Below, one piece after another: positions 56,603-64,000 of a stretch of DNA of 64,000 bases. Origin of the DNA: an uncultured Sphingomonas sp. (GTDB lineage Bacteria; Pseudomonadota; Alphaproteobacteria; Sphingomonadales; Sphingomonadaceae); contig NZ_CAJXWX010000025.1 in NCBI RefSeq assembly GCF_913062585.1, positions 1 to 64,000 of the forward strand, given 5' to 3'. A program made the translations under genes and the position numbers. The notes under the pieces are model-generated. The model was given only the letters and a program-made list of their open reading frames with translations, ran no database searches and was not told the DNA's origin. Each line of letters opens with the position of its first letter. The stretch's first letter is position 1.

Positions 56603-56908
56603 TTAAGCGTTCTTCTTCACACTTTCGGCCATGCGCGCCAGCTGCTCCGGCGTCGCCTCGCCCTGATGCTCGGCCTTCCACTGATCGTACGGCATACCGT
56701 AGATCGCCTCGCGCGCGGTCGCCTTGTCGACCCCCGCCGCCTCGCCGACCCAATCGGACAGGCAGTTGCGGCAAAAGCCCGCCAGCCCCATCAGGTCGAC
56801 ATTTTGCGCATCGGTCCGGTGGCGCAGGTGCAGCACCAGCCGTCGAAAGGCCGCCGCCGCCGCCTTGTCATCGATTGCATTCAACGCATCCAGCGTATCG
56901 GCCATATT
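56603..56908 (-). CDS. DUF1244 protein
   Basis: A 101-residue soluble protein. AAAAFRRLVLHLRHRTDAQN, the Cys-containing LMGLAGFCRNCLSDW and REAIYGMPYDQWKAEHQGEA are the DUF1244 signature, widespread in alpha- and gammaproteobacteria, function unknown. The two cysteines three residues apart could bind metal. AGGAG precedes the ATG. It is divergent from pyk with 69 nt between start codons and is followed by gapR. Confidence 0.88.
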   Translation of the reverse strand, partial: NMADTLDALNAIDDKAAAAAFRRLVLHLRHRTDAQNVDLMGLAGFCRNCLSDWVGEAAGVDKATAREAIYGMPYDQWKAEHQGEATPEQLARMAESVKKNA

Positions 56909-56977
56909 CGTCGCTCCTAGGTTGATCGTAACGTATTTGGCTTTAGGACACAGGCCGAAAAAAAGCAGGATGTGAAC

Positions 56978-58444
56978 ATGACCACTCTCCCCCCGCGTTC
57001 GCGTAAAGTTCGCGTCCTCGCCACACTCGGCCCCGCCAGCAGCGATCCCGAGACGATCGCCACCCTGTTTCAGGCAGGTGCCGACGCCTTCCGGATCAAT
57101 ATGAGCCATGGCGACCAGCAGTCGAAGGTCCCGCTGATCCAGGCGATCCGCGCGCTGGAGGAGCGGTTCGACCGCCCGACGACGATCCTGGCCGATCTTC
57201 AGGGACCGAAGCTGCGCGTCGGCAAGTTCGCCGAGGGCAAGGTCATGCTGGAGACCGGCAGCACCTTCATCCTCGACCGCGATCCGACGCCGGGCGACGC
57301 GACCCGTGTCGAGCTGCCGCACAAGGAAATCTTCGCCGCGATCGAGCCGGGCGCGCGCCTGCTGCTCGACGACGGCAAGCTGGTGCTGCGCGTCGCCTTC
57401 CATGACGAGCAGAAGATCACGACCCTGGTCGAGGTCGGCGGCGCGCTGTCGAACAACAAGGGGCTGAACGTCCCGGACGTCGTGCTGCCGATGGCCGCGC
57501 TGACCGAGAAGGATCGCTCGGACCTGGCCTTCGCGGTCGAGCAGGGCGTCGACTGGATCGCGCTGTCCTTCGTGCAGCGGCCCGAGGACCTGATGGAGGC
57601 GCGCGGCCTGATCAAGGGGCGCGCGGCGCTCCTCGCCAAGATCGAGAAGCCGCAGGCGATCGACCGGCTGGAGGAAATCGTCGAGCAGTGCGACGGCGTG
57701 ATGGTCGCGCGCGGCGACCTGGGCGTCGAGCTGCCGCCCCAGGCGGTGCCGCCGCTTCAGAAGCGCATCGTCGAGGTGTCGCGCCGTATGGGCCGCCCGG
57801 TCGTCGTCGCGACGCAGATGCTCGAATCGATGATCCAGAGCCCCTCGCCCACCCGCGCCGAGGTGTCGGACGTGGCGACCGCCATTTACGACGGCGCCGA
57901 CGCGATCATGCTGTCGGCCGAGTCGGCGGCGGGCGCCTGGCCGGTCGAATCGGTCGCGATGATGAATGCCATCGGCGTGTCGGTGGAGAACGACCCCGGC
58001 CACGGCGAACGCATCCACTTCACCGCGATGACCCCCGACCCGACCACCGCCGACGCACTGGCCGAGGCCGCCGCGCGGATCACCAACACCGTGTCGTCCA
58101 AGGCGATCATCTGCTTCACCTCCAGCGGGTCGACCGCGCGTCGCGTGGCGCGCGAGCGTCCCTCGGTGCCGATCCTGGTCCTGACCCCGCAGCTAGAGAC
58201 GGCGCGCCGTCTCGGCCTGCTCTGGGGCTGTCACGCGGTCCATACCCGCGACGTCGAATCCTTCGAGGAGATGGTCGCCAAGTCCAAGCGCATGGCCCTG
58301 CGCCACGGTATCGCCGAGGCGGGCAACCAGGTCGTGCTGATGGCGGGCGTCCCCTTCCGCACGCCGGGATCGACCAACGTGCTGCACGTCACCCGCATCA
58401 TGGGCGACGAGCTGGCCAATTACGGAGACGGCAACGAGGCGTAA
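56978..58444 (+). CDS. pyk: Pyruvate kinase
   Basis: Last step of glycolysis and of the Entner-Doudoroff route (PEP + ADP to pyruvate + ATP), 488 aa. RVLATLGPASSDPETI and FRINMSHG open the barrel; the B domain is in place; the catalytic LLAKIEKPQAIDRLEEIVEQ and MVARGDLGVEL follow; the C-terminal domain has CFTSSGSTARRVARERPSVP. The ATG 7 nt after AGGA is preferred; a GTG two codons earlier is too close to that signal. A strong terminator separates it from the CRISPR locus. Confidence 0.97.
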   Translation: MTTLPPRSRKVRVLATLGPASSDPETIATLFQAGADAFRINMSHGDQQSKVPLIQAIRALEERFDRPTTILADLQGPKLRVGKFAEGKVMLETGSTFILDRDPTPGDATRVELPHKEIFAAIEPGARLLLDDGKLVLRVAFHDEQKITTLVEVGGALSNNKGLNVPDVVLPMAALTEKDRSDLAFAVEQGVDWIALSFVQRPEDLMEARGLIKGRAALLAKIEKPQAIDRLEEIVEQCDGVMVARGDLGVELPPQAVPPLQKRIVEVSRRMGRPVVVATQMLESMIQSPSPTRAEVSDVATAIYDGADAIMLSAESAAGAWPVESVAMMNAIGVSVENDPGHGERIHFTAMTPDPTTADALAEAAARITNTVSSKAIICFTSSGSTARRVARERPSVPILVLTPQLETARRLGLLWGCHAVHTRDVESFEEMVAKSKRMALRHGIAEAGNQVVLMAGVPFRTPGSTNVLHVTRIMGDELANYGDGNEA

Positions 58445-58476
58445 GCGTCGCATCGCTTTCCGACGGCACGTCATGG

Positions 58477-58509
58477 GGGCGGCGGGGTGAAGACTCCGCC
58501 GCCCTTTTT
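58477..58509 (+). terminator. Intrinsic terminator of pyk
   Basis: GGGCGGCGG (58477-58485) pairs perfectly with CCGCCGCCC (58496-58504), followed by five T. It lies 32 nt after the pyk stop and 29 nt from the end of the convergent tracrRNA gene. Confidence 0.92.
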
Positions 58510-58537
58510 CATGGCAGGGAAGCGGCCGATGGCAGAT

Positions 58538-58625
58538 AAAAAAAAGCCAGCGCCGTAGCGCTGGCCTTATCTGGTGCAGACATGACTGCTTGTTAGCCGC
58601 CAGTACCGCAATCTCTGAGGCCTTT
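58538..58625 (-). ncRNA. tracrRNA of the type II-C CRISPR system
   Basis: The trans-activating RNA that pairs with crRNA repeats and loads Cas9. On the plus strand, 58605-58619 (ACCGCAATCTCTGAG) equals 15 nt of the crRNA-sense repeat, and 58596-58600 (GCCGC) equals the repeat's 5' part, with TAG in the repeat against CAGT here. The minus-strand transcript would thus form a 15-bp upper stem, a bulge and a 5-bp lower stem with crRNA. Downstream are a short hairpin GCAG/CTGC (58576-58589) and a perfect 8-bp terminator stem GCCAGCGC/GCGCTGGC (58546-58565) with eight T. The 5' end is inferred from the promoter. Confidence 0.9.
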
Positions 58626-58654
58626 AAGATCGCCAGATCACCGCCGAAGGTCAA
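58626..58654 (-). promoter_or_regulatory. Possible tracrRNA promoter
   Basis: On the minus strand, -35 TTGACC (58654-58649), 17-nt spacer, -10 GATCTT (58631-58626). The -10 match is weak. Initiation 7 nt downstream would start the RNA at the first base of the anti-repeat, giving a transcript of about 82 nt. Confidence 0.4.
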
Positions 58655-58761
58655 GCACAATTTACAACCGGAACGGACATGTCTTGATTCCGCGCCCCAG
58701 GACTTTCCCGCTTAGACAAAGCGGTCCATCATGACGCCCAAAGCGATGGACGGGGGAGCAA

Positions 58762-61700
58762 ATGGACTGGCGGCTGGGTCTCGATCTCGGGGCGAATTCA
58801 CTGGGTTGGGCGGCGTTACGGCTGGACGGCGCCGGCAAGCCCGAGGGCATCCTCGCCATGGGCTCGCGTATCTTCAGCGACGGGCGGGATCCCAAATCGG
58901 GTGCGTCGCTCGCCGTCGACCGGCGCGCCGCCCGCGCCATGCGGCGGCGGCGGGATCGGTTCAAGCAGCGCCAGGCCGCGCTCATTAAATATCTCATCCG
59001 TGACGGCCTGTTCTCCGCCGATCAGGCCCAGCGACAGCAGTTGGCGATCGAGGATCCCTATGCCCTTCGCGCCCGCGCGCTGGACGAAAAGCTGTCGCTG
59101 CCCGAACTGGGCCGCGCGCTGTTCCACCTCAACCAGCGGCGTGGGTTCCAGTCCAATCGCAAGGCCGACCGCAAGGCGGGCGACGATGCGGGCAAGATCG
59201 CGATCGGCGTCGACCGACTGGTCGAGAAGATGCAGGAACGGGACGCGCGCACGTTGGGCGAATTTCTCCACATGCGGCGGCAGGATGCGGAAAATGCCAA
59301 TCACATCCCCTCGGTCCGCACCCGGCTGCGCCCCGAAACCGGCGAGGGGGCCAAGGGCGACGGCTATGACTTCTACCCCTCGCGCAAGCTGATCGCCGAC
59401 GAGTTCGAACAGATTTGGGCGGCGCAGGCCGACTATCACCCCGATGCGCTGACGCCCGAAGTCCATCGGCGGCTGCACGAGATCATCTTCCACCAGCGCC
59501 CGCTCAAAGCACCCCCGGTCGGGCAATGCACGCTGGTCCCCGGCGAAACCCGGCTGCCCAAGGCGCATCCGCTGTTCCAGAAACGTCGCCTGCTGGAGGA
59601 GATCAACGCGCTCGCCATCGTCCGGGCGGGCGAGGTCGCGCAGCGCCTGACTCCCGAGCAACGCGACACGCTCTACCTCGCGCTCAAGACCCGCGCGAAA
59701 ATGACCTTTGCGGCCATGCGCAAGCAACTGAAGCTCGACCCCGCCGACCGGTTCAACAAGGAAAGCGAGAACCGCACCGAATTGAAGGGCGACGAGGTCG
59801 CAGCCGAAATGGGCGCCAAGACGCGGTTTGGCACGCGCTGGCCGCATCTGTCGGTCGAAGCGCAATGGGGCGTGGTCGAGCGCCTGATGGCGCTGGAGAC
59901 CGACCGCGACGAAACCGCGTTTCAGGATTGGCTGCGACAGACCCATAATCTGTCGGAGGAGGGGGCCAACGCGGTCCTGGGCGCACGTCTGCCCGATGGC
60001 CATGGTCGCTTCGGCCCGACCGCGACGACGACGCTGATCGACTCGCTGCTCCATGACCGGACCGAAGATGGACGGGTGGTGGTCTATAGCGAGGCCGTGC
60101 AGCGCTCGGGCCTGGGCCATCACAGCGATTTCCGTCGTGACGATTCCGATGCCGCGACCGATGCGCTTCCCTATTATGGCATCGCGCTGGAACGGCACAT
60201 CATGCCGGGTACCGCCGAGCCGACGGATCCCGATGAGATGCGGATCGGCCGCCTGACCAATCCCACGGTGCATATCGGCCTCAACCAGTTGCGGCACGTC
60301 GTGAACCGCCTGATCCGCGCCTATGGTCCGCCCGCAGAGATCGCGGTCGAACTGGCGCGCGAGCTGAAGCTGAACGACGAAGAGAAAAAGCGGCGCAACC
60401 GCGAGAATACCGACAACCGCCTCGCCGCCGAAGGCCGCTCCAGGAAACTATCGGAAATCGGGCAGCGTGACACCGGTGCCAATCGCGCGCTGCTGAAGCT
60501 ATGGGAAGAGTTGAACCCCGGCAATGTCCTCGACCGGCGCTGCATCTATACCGGCGAGCAGATTTCGATCGACATGCTGTTTTCCGACCGGGTCGAGGTC
60601 GACCATATCCTGCCCTTTGCCGAGACGCTGGACGATTCGAACGGCAACAAGCTGCTCTGCCTGCGCGAGGCCAATCGCGAGAAGCGCCGTCGTTCGCCCT
60701 ATGAAGCCTGGGGTCATACCGATCGCTGGCCGGGCATCGCCGAGCGTGCCTCGCGCCTGCCCAAAGCCAAGCGCTGGCGGTTCGAGCCCGATGCGATGCA
60801 GCGCTTTACCCAGGATGGCGGCTTCCTGGCCCGGCATCTGGTCGACACCCAATATCTGGGGCGACTGGCCCGCGAATATCTGACCTGGCTCTATCCGGGC
60901 CGCGGCGAGGGAACCGGCCATGTCTGGGTATCGCCAGGCCGGCTGACCGAGATGGTCCGGCGCAAGCTGGGGCTCAACGACCTGCTGCCCGACCACAATT
61001 TCGGCGGCGGCGCAGACCAGCCCAAGAACCGCCTCGACCATCGTCATCACGCCATCGACGCCGCGGTGGTCGCCATCGTCGACCGGGGGATGCTGAACGC
61101 GATCGCCCGCGCGTCGGGCCAGGACGGTAGCGAGGGACGAGAGCGGATCCATATCCCCGCCCCCTGGGAGAAATTTCGGGACGATCTGCGCGCGGCGGTC
61201 AACCGCATCATCGTCTCGCATCGCGCGGATCATGGCACGGTGTCCAAGGCGGGCCTGCGCGCCGGTCGCGATCAGACGGCCGGACGGCTGCACAACGAGA
61301 CCGCCTATGGCCTGACCGGCGAGACGGACGCCAAGGGCAACAGTATCGTTGTCCGCCGCGTGCCCTTGTCGTCCATCAAGAAACCGGCCGATATCGCGCG
61401 GGTCCGCGATCCGATGCTCCGTGACGCCCTGGCCGAATTCACACAGGGGCTGGACGGCAAGGCGTTCGAGGCGCGTATCGCACGCTTCGGCGAGTTGGGC
61501 CCCCTTCTCTACCGCGGCATTCACCGGGTACGGGTGACCGAGCCGCTCGCCGTTATCCCGATCCGTGACGGGCAAGGCCGCGCGTATAAGGGATATAAGG
61601 GAGGAAGCAATTATCGCTATGATGTCTGGGAGTTGCCCGACGGCAAATGGGTCCCGCAGGTCACCTCGATGTTCGAGGCGCACCAGCCCGGCACAATCGA

Positions 61701-62028
61701 TCGCCCCCATCCCGCCGCGCGAAAGGTCCTGAGCCTTCACCAAAGCGATGTGCTGGCAATCGAGCGGACGCCGAACGAACGGCAGTTGATGGTCGTCACT
61801 CAGTTCTGGCAAAATGGTCAGGTCCGACTGATCGCGCATAACGAGGCCGGCAAGCTGGACGATCGTCACAAGAATCCGGACGATCCCTATACCAACTTCT
61901 CACCCACCTGTGGTGGCCTGAAGAAACTGCGCGCCCGCCAGGTACGGATCGACCAACTCGGCCGGGTGCTCGACCCCGGCTTCCCGGCGCGCAAATCGGT
62001 TCGGCCGACGCGGACCGAAGCGGCCTGA
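58762..62028 (+). CDS. cas9: CRISPR-associated endonuclease Cas9, type II-C
   Basis: RNA-guided double-strand DNA nuclease, 1088 aa, in the size range of compact type II-C enzymes. RuvC-I with Asp8 (LGLDLGANSLGWA), an arginine-rich bridge helix (RRAARAMRRRRDRFKQRQ, about 54-71), a helical recognition lobe, RuvC-II with Glu530 (AEIAVELARELK), HNH with Asp614-His615 (VEVDHILPF) and Asn638 (EANREKRR), RuvC-III with His763 and Asp766 (HHAIDAAVVAIVD), and a C-terminal PAM-interacting region. All nuclease residues are intact. The ATG follows GGGGGAG. It leads the cas9-cas1-cas2 operon, 14 nt before cas1, with tracrRNA divergent upstream. Confidence 0.98.
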   Translation: MDWRLGLDLGANSLGWAALRLDGAGKPEGILAMGSRIFSDGRDPKSGASLAVDRRAARAMRRRRDRFKQRQAALIKYLIRDGLFSADQAQRQQLAIEDPYALRARALDEKLSLPELGRALFHLNQRRGFQSNRKADRKAGDDAGKIAIGVDRLVEKMQERDARTLGEFLHMRRQDAENANHIPSVRTRLRPETGEGAKGDGYDFYPSRKLIADEFEQIWAAQADYHPDALTPEVHRRLHEIIFHQRPLKAPPVGQCTLVPGETRLPKAHPLFQKRRLLEEINALAIVRAGEVAQRLTPEQRDTLYLALKTRAKMTFAAMRKQLKLDPADRFNKESENRTELKGDEVAAEMGAKTRFGTRWPHLSVEAQWGVVERLMALETDRDETAFQDWLRQTHNLSEEGANAVLGARLPDGHGRFGPTATTTLIDSLLHDRTEDGRVVVYSEAVQRSGLGHHSDFRRDDSDAATDALPYYGIALERHIMPGTAEPTDPDEMRIGRLTNPTVHIGLNQLRHVVNRLIRAYGPPAEIAVELARELKLNDEEKKRRNRENTDNRLAAEGRSRKLSEIGQRDTGANRALLKLWEELNPGNVLDRRCIYTGEQISIDMLFSDRVEVDHILPFAETLDDSNGNKLLCLREANREKRRRSPYEAWGHTDRWPGIAERASRLPKAKRWRFEPDAMQRFTQDGGFLARHLVDTQYLGRLAREYLTWLYPGRGEGTGHVWVSPGRLTEMVRRKLGLNDLLPDHNFGGGADQPKNRLDHRHHAIDAAVVAIVDRGMLNAIARASGQDGSEGRERIHIPAPWEKFRDDLRAAVNRIIVSHRADHGTVSKAGLRAGRDQTAGRLHNETAYGLTGETDAKGNSIVVRRVPLSSIKKPADIARVRDPMLRDALAEFTQGLDGKAFEARIARFGELGPLLYRGIHRVRVTEPLAVIPIRDGQGRAYKGYKGGSNYRYDVWELPDGKWVPQVTSMFEAHQPGTIDRPHPAARKVLSLHQSDVLAIERTPNERQLMVVTQFWQNGQVRLIAHNEAGKLDDRHKNPDDPYTNFSPTCGGLKKLRARQVRIDQLGRVLDPGFPARKSVRPTRTEAA

Positions 62029-62042
62029 CGGAGCGAGCCGCG

Positions 62043-62975
62043 ATGGGGCTGGAACGGATCGTCGATATCGCCACCGACAATCGGCATCTGTCCGCCCATC
62101 GCGGCTTCCTGATCGTCTCCGAGGAGCGGGTCGAGGTCGGCCGCGTGCCGCTCGACGATGTCGGGGCGGTCATCGTCCATGCGCACGGCGTCACCTGGTC
62201 GACCAATCTGATCGTGGCCCTGGCCGAGCGTGGTGCGGTGATGCTGCTATGCGGGCCCAATCACAGCCCCGCCGCCATCTGCCTGCCGATCGACGGCCAT
62301 CATGCCCAGAATGGCCGGATGCGGGCGCAGTGGGAGGCCGGGCGGCCGCTCTCCAAGCAGCTCTGGCGCGCCTTGGTCGTCGCCAAGATCCGCTGGCAGG
62401 GTGCGGTACTGACCGCCAATGGCCATTCCGCCACCGCCTTCGACCATCTGGCGCGCAAGGTCGGCTCAGGCGACCCCGAGAATATCGAGGCGCAGGCCGC
62501 ACGCCGATACTGGCCGCTGCTCATGGGCGAGGCGTTCCGGCGCGACCGGGATGCCGATGGCGCCAATGCGCTGCTCAATTACGGTTATGCGGTCCTGCGC
62601 GCCGCCTGTGCACGGGCCGTGGTGGCGGCCGGGCTGCATCCCTCGATCGGCGTCCACCATGCCCATCGCGGCAATCCCTTTGCGCTCGCCGATGATGTGA
62701 TCGAGCCGTTCCGCGCGCTGGTCGATGCCCTGACCCTGAGGCTGATGGCGCAGGGCGTGGAGCGGGTCACGCCCGAGGCCAAGCGTGCCTATGCCGGGCT
62801 GATCGCGGTCGACCTGATGCTGGACGACGGGGTCACCACCGTCTGGCTGGCCATCCAGCGCGTCGCCCAGACGCTGGCGCGCAGCTTTCAGTCCGGGCGG
62901 GCGAGCGATCTGGTCCTGCCGCTGCCGCCCTCGGCGCTTGAGATCGCCGCGCTGGACGGATTGCTACCGCGATGA
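62043..62975 (+). CDS. cas1: CRISPR-associated endonuclease Cas1 (type II)
   Basis: Integrase subunit of the spacer-acquisition complex, 310 aa. The metal-binding residues are apparent as Glu149 (DPENIEAQAARRYW), His205 (SIGVHHAHRG) and the acidic segment ADDVIEPF (217-221). Its N-terminus RIVDIATDNRHLSAHRGFLI and the segment WSTNLIVALAERGAVMLLCG fit type II Cas1. It starts 14 nt after cas9 and its stop overlaps the cas2 start (ATGA). Confidence 0.96.
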   Translation: MGLERIVDIATDNRHLSAHRGFLIVSEERVEVGRVPLDDVGAVIVHAHGVTWSTNLIVALAERGAVMLLCGPNHSPAAICLPIDGHHAQNGRMRAQWEAGRPLSKQLWRALVVAKIRWQGAVLTANGHSATAFDHLARKVGSGDPENIEAQAARRYWPLLMGEAFRRDRDADGANALLNYGYAVLRAACARAVVAAGLHPSIGVHHAHRGNPFALADDVIEPFRALVDALTLRLMAQGVERVTPEAKRAYAGLIAVDLMLDDGVTTVWLAIQRVAQTLARSFQSGRASDLVLPLPPSALEIAALDGLLPR

Positions 62976-63316
62976 GCGCGGGGCCAGCGCAGCTATCGGG
63001 ATATCGGCTGATGTGGATTTTCGTCATGTTCGACCTGCCCGTCACGAGCAAAGCCGAATCGCGCGCGGCAACCAGGTTCCGGGAGTATCTGCTCGACGAA
63101 GGGTTCGAGAAAAGCCAATTCTCAGTCTATGCCCGCTTTTGCAGCGGCAAGGAGCAGATGGAAGCCTATCTCCGCCGGATCGAGGCGAATTTGCCCGACA
63201 AGGGCGAAATCCACATATTGAGCTTCACCGACCGCCAATATGAGAATATCATCCGCTTCGCTGGCCAGTCCCGCAGACAGGCTCGGAAAAATCCCGACCA
63301 GTTGGCGCTATTCTGA
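62972..63316 (+). CDS. cas2: CRISPR-associated protein Cas2
   Basis: Ferredoxin-like dimer that bridges two Cas1 dimers during integration, 114 aa. WIFVMFDLPV carries the conserved Asp21; FREYLLDEGFEKSQFSVYAR and the terminal ILSFTDRQYENII strand are typical. A shorter start at the Met of MWIFVMF is possible, but the ATGA overlap with cas1 supports the longer form. The array starts 73 nt downstream. No csn2 or cas4 follows within the window, consistent with type II-C. Confidence 0.95.
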   Translation: MSAGPAQLSGYRLMWIFVMFDLPVTSKAESRAATRFREYLLDEGFEKSQFSVYARFCSGKEQMEAYLRRIEANLPDKGEIHILSFTDRQYENIIRFAGQSRRQARKNPDQLALF

Positions 63317-63335
63317 TGATTCGCGACGGTTTTGA

Positions 63336-63396
63336 CTATACTGGATGGAGGATTTCGTCGTTGTGGATCAACACGATACCCCTCCATCCAGTATAG
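63336..63396. repeat. 16-bp inverted repeat at the cas2-side edge of the array
   Basis: CTATACTGGATGGAGG (63336-63351) is the exact complement of 63381-63396. The right arm includes the first 7 bases of repeat 1. Inside lies a second imperfect stem (GTTG/CAAC). Transcription from repeat 1 on the minus strand would read straight through this hairpin. No T-run follows on either side. Confidence 0.85.
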
Positions 63397-64000
63397 CCGC
63401 TCAGAGATTGCGGTCTAGCGGCAGCCTGCCGCACCGTCTCGACCAAATCCGACAGAGTATAGCCGCTCAGAGATTGCGGTCTAGCGGCAGCAAGATCGGC
63501 GAGCTGACCGGAGCCGCCACGAGTATAGCCGCTCAGAGATTGCGGTCTAGCGGCAGCGCACGCGACGCCTATGACCGCCACGACGGAGTATAGCCGCTCA
63601 GAGATTGCGGTCTAGCGGCAGCGCATCTTCGACTATGGCCGGTACCTAACGGAGTATAGCCGCTCAGAGATTGCGGTCTAGCGGCAGCTGGCTGCGCATG
63701 GTTCAATCATCGCCAATGAGTATAGCCGCTCAGAGATTGCGGTCTAGCGGCAGCAAGGTTTTGCCGCAGGTGTATGCCAAGGCTAGTATAGCCGCTCAGA
63801 GATTGCGGTCTAGCGGCAGCATGAAGATCGTATGGGACGAACCGAAGCGCAGTATAGCCGCTCAGAGATTGCGGTCTAGCGGCAGCTTCGTCGCGCTTGG
63901 CGATACCGACGGCCGAAGTATAGCCGCTCAGAGATTGCGGTCTAGCGGCAGCTAAGAAGGACCCGCATCTGGTCCACAAGATAGTATAGCCGCTCAGAGA
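63390..64000 (-). CRISPR. Type II-C CRISPR array, truncated by window end
   Basis: Nine complete 36-nt repeats start at 63390, 63456, 63522, 63587, 63653, 63719, 63785, 63851 and 63917; an eighteen-base tenth begins at 63983. On the plus strand a repeat starts AGTATAGCCGCTCAGAG and ends GTCTAGCGGCAGC. All visible copies are identical. The nine spacers are 30 nt, except the third (63558-63586, 29 nt). The tracrRNA anti-repeat shows that crRNAs are read on the minus strand, where repeats begin GCTGCCGCTAGACC and end GCGGCTATACT. The leader end therefore should be to the right, outside the window. Confidence 0.98.

Noticed and set aside
63317..63389. Leader of the CRISPR array next to cas2
   Set aside because: The tracrRNA pairing shows that crRNAs are read toward cas2, so this is the distal end; the stretch is also not AT-rich. 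The leader should lie beyond the right edge.
63345..63979. Open frames of 80-94 codons across the CRISPR array on both strands
   Set aside because: They are produced by the repeats themselves and are repetitive; the array explains them.

Overview
The window looks like a chromosomal segment of a high-GC alphaproteobacterium, most likely a sphingomonad (Sphingomonas or a close relative). The evidence is the content and spelling of the genes: a groES-groEL operon with a CIRCE operator, a cpoB-tilS-ftsH cluster, GapR (DUF2312), DUF1244, a PHA-granule-region protein, and several families of GC-rich intergenic palindromes. This assignment is inferred; no 16S gene is present.

Layout. 1-1.3 kb: groEL (cut by the window start) and groES on the minus strand. 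1.4-10.4 kb: sppA, a GNAT acetyltransferase, a TonB-domain secreted protein, pgi, gor, a tiny unknown protein, a GST and a dienelactone hydrolase. 10.7-18.5 kb, minus strand: ftsH, tilS, cpoB, a RodZ-like membrane HTH protein and the nitrogen-PTS Enzyme I (ptsP). 18.6-27.5 kb: fructose metabolism. An OprB-type porin, fruA, fruK and fruB lie on the minus strand; a divergent LacI-family regulator and class I fructose-bisphosphatase lie on the plus strand, with two matching palindromic operators exactly 100 bp apart between the two units. 27.6-42.7 kb: tRNA-Arg, nth, dapB, a sirtuin, an inositol-phosphatase-family enzyme, pmbA, an AlkA-like glycosylase, a ferredoxin, rlmB, an M28 peptidase, tRNA-Tyr, tRNA-Gly, small membrane proteins, an SDR, a metallo-hydrolase and an M20 amidohydrolase. 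42.8-56 kb: uvrB, a PRC-barrel protein, a lipoprotein, an XpaC-like/TelA pair, ruvB, ruvA, ruvC, yebC, a DUF1003 protein and a HerA-like ATPase. 56.1-58.5 kb: gapR, a DUF1244 protein and pyruvate kinase.

58.5-64 kb: a type II-C CRISPR-Cas locus. A tracrRNA gene reads left on the minus strand, divergent from cas9 (1088 aa, all RuvC and HNH catalytic residues visible), followed by cas1, cas2 and an array of nine complete 36-nt repeats plus a tenth cut by the window end. The tracrRNA anti-repeat fixes the crRNA strand: crRNAs must be read on the minus strand, toward cas2. In that direction every repeat ends in a -10-like TATACT with a -35-like TAGACC 16 nt upstream, so each repeat may carry its own promoter, as known for Neisseria type II-C. 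The cas2-side edge of the array forms a 16-bp inverted repeat.

Other non-coding signals: a candidate plus-strand small RNA at about 46.3-46.6 kb that carries an 18-codon ORF behind a 14-nt perfect Shine-Dalgarno and ends in an intrinsic terminator; a second candidate structured RNA at about 49.05-49.26 kb with a rod-like fold and terminator; and a 27-nt fragment of tRNA-Gly repeated just downstream of the gene.
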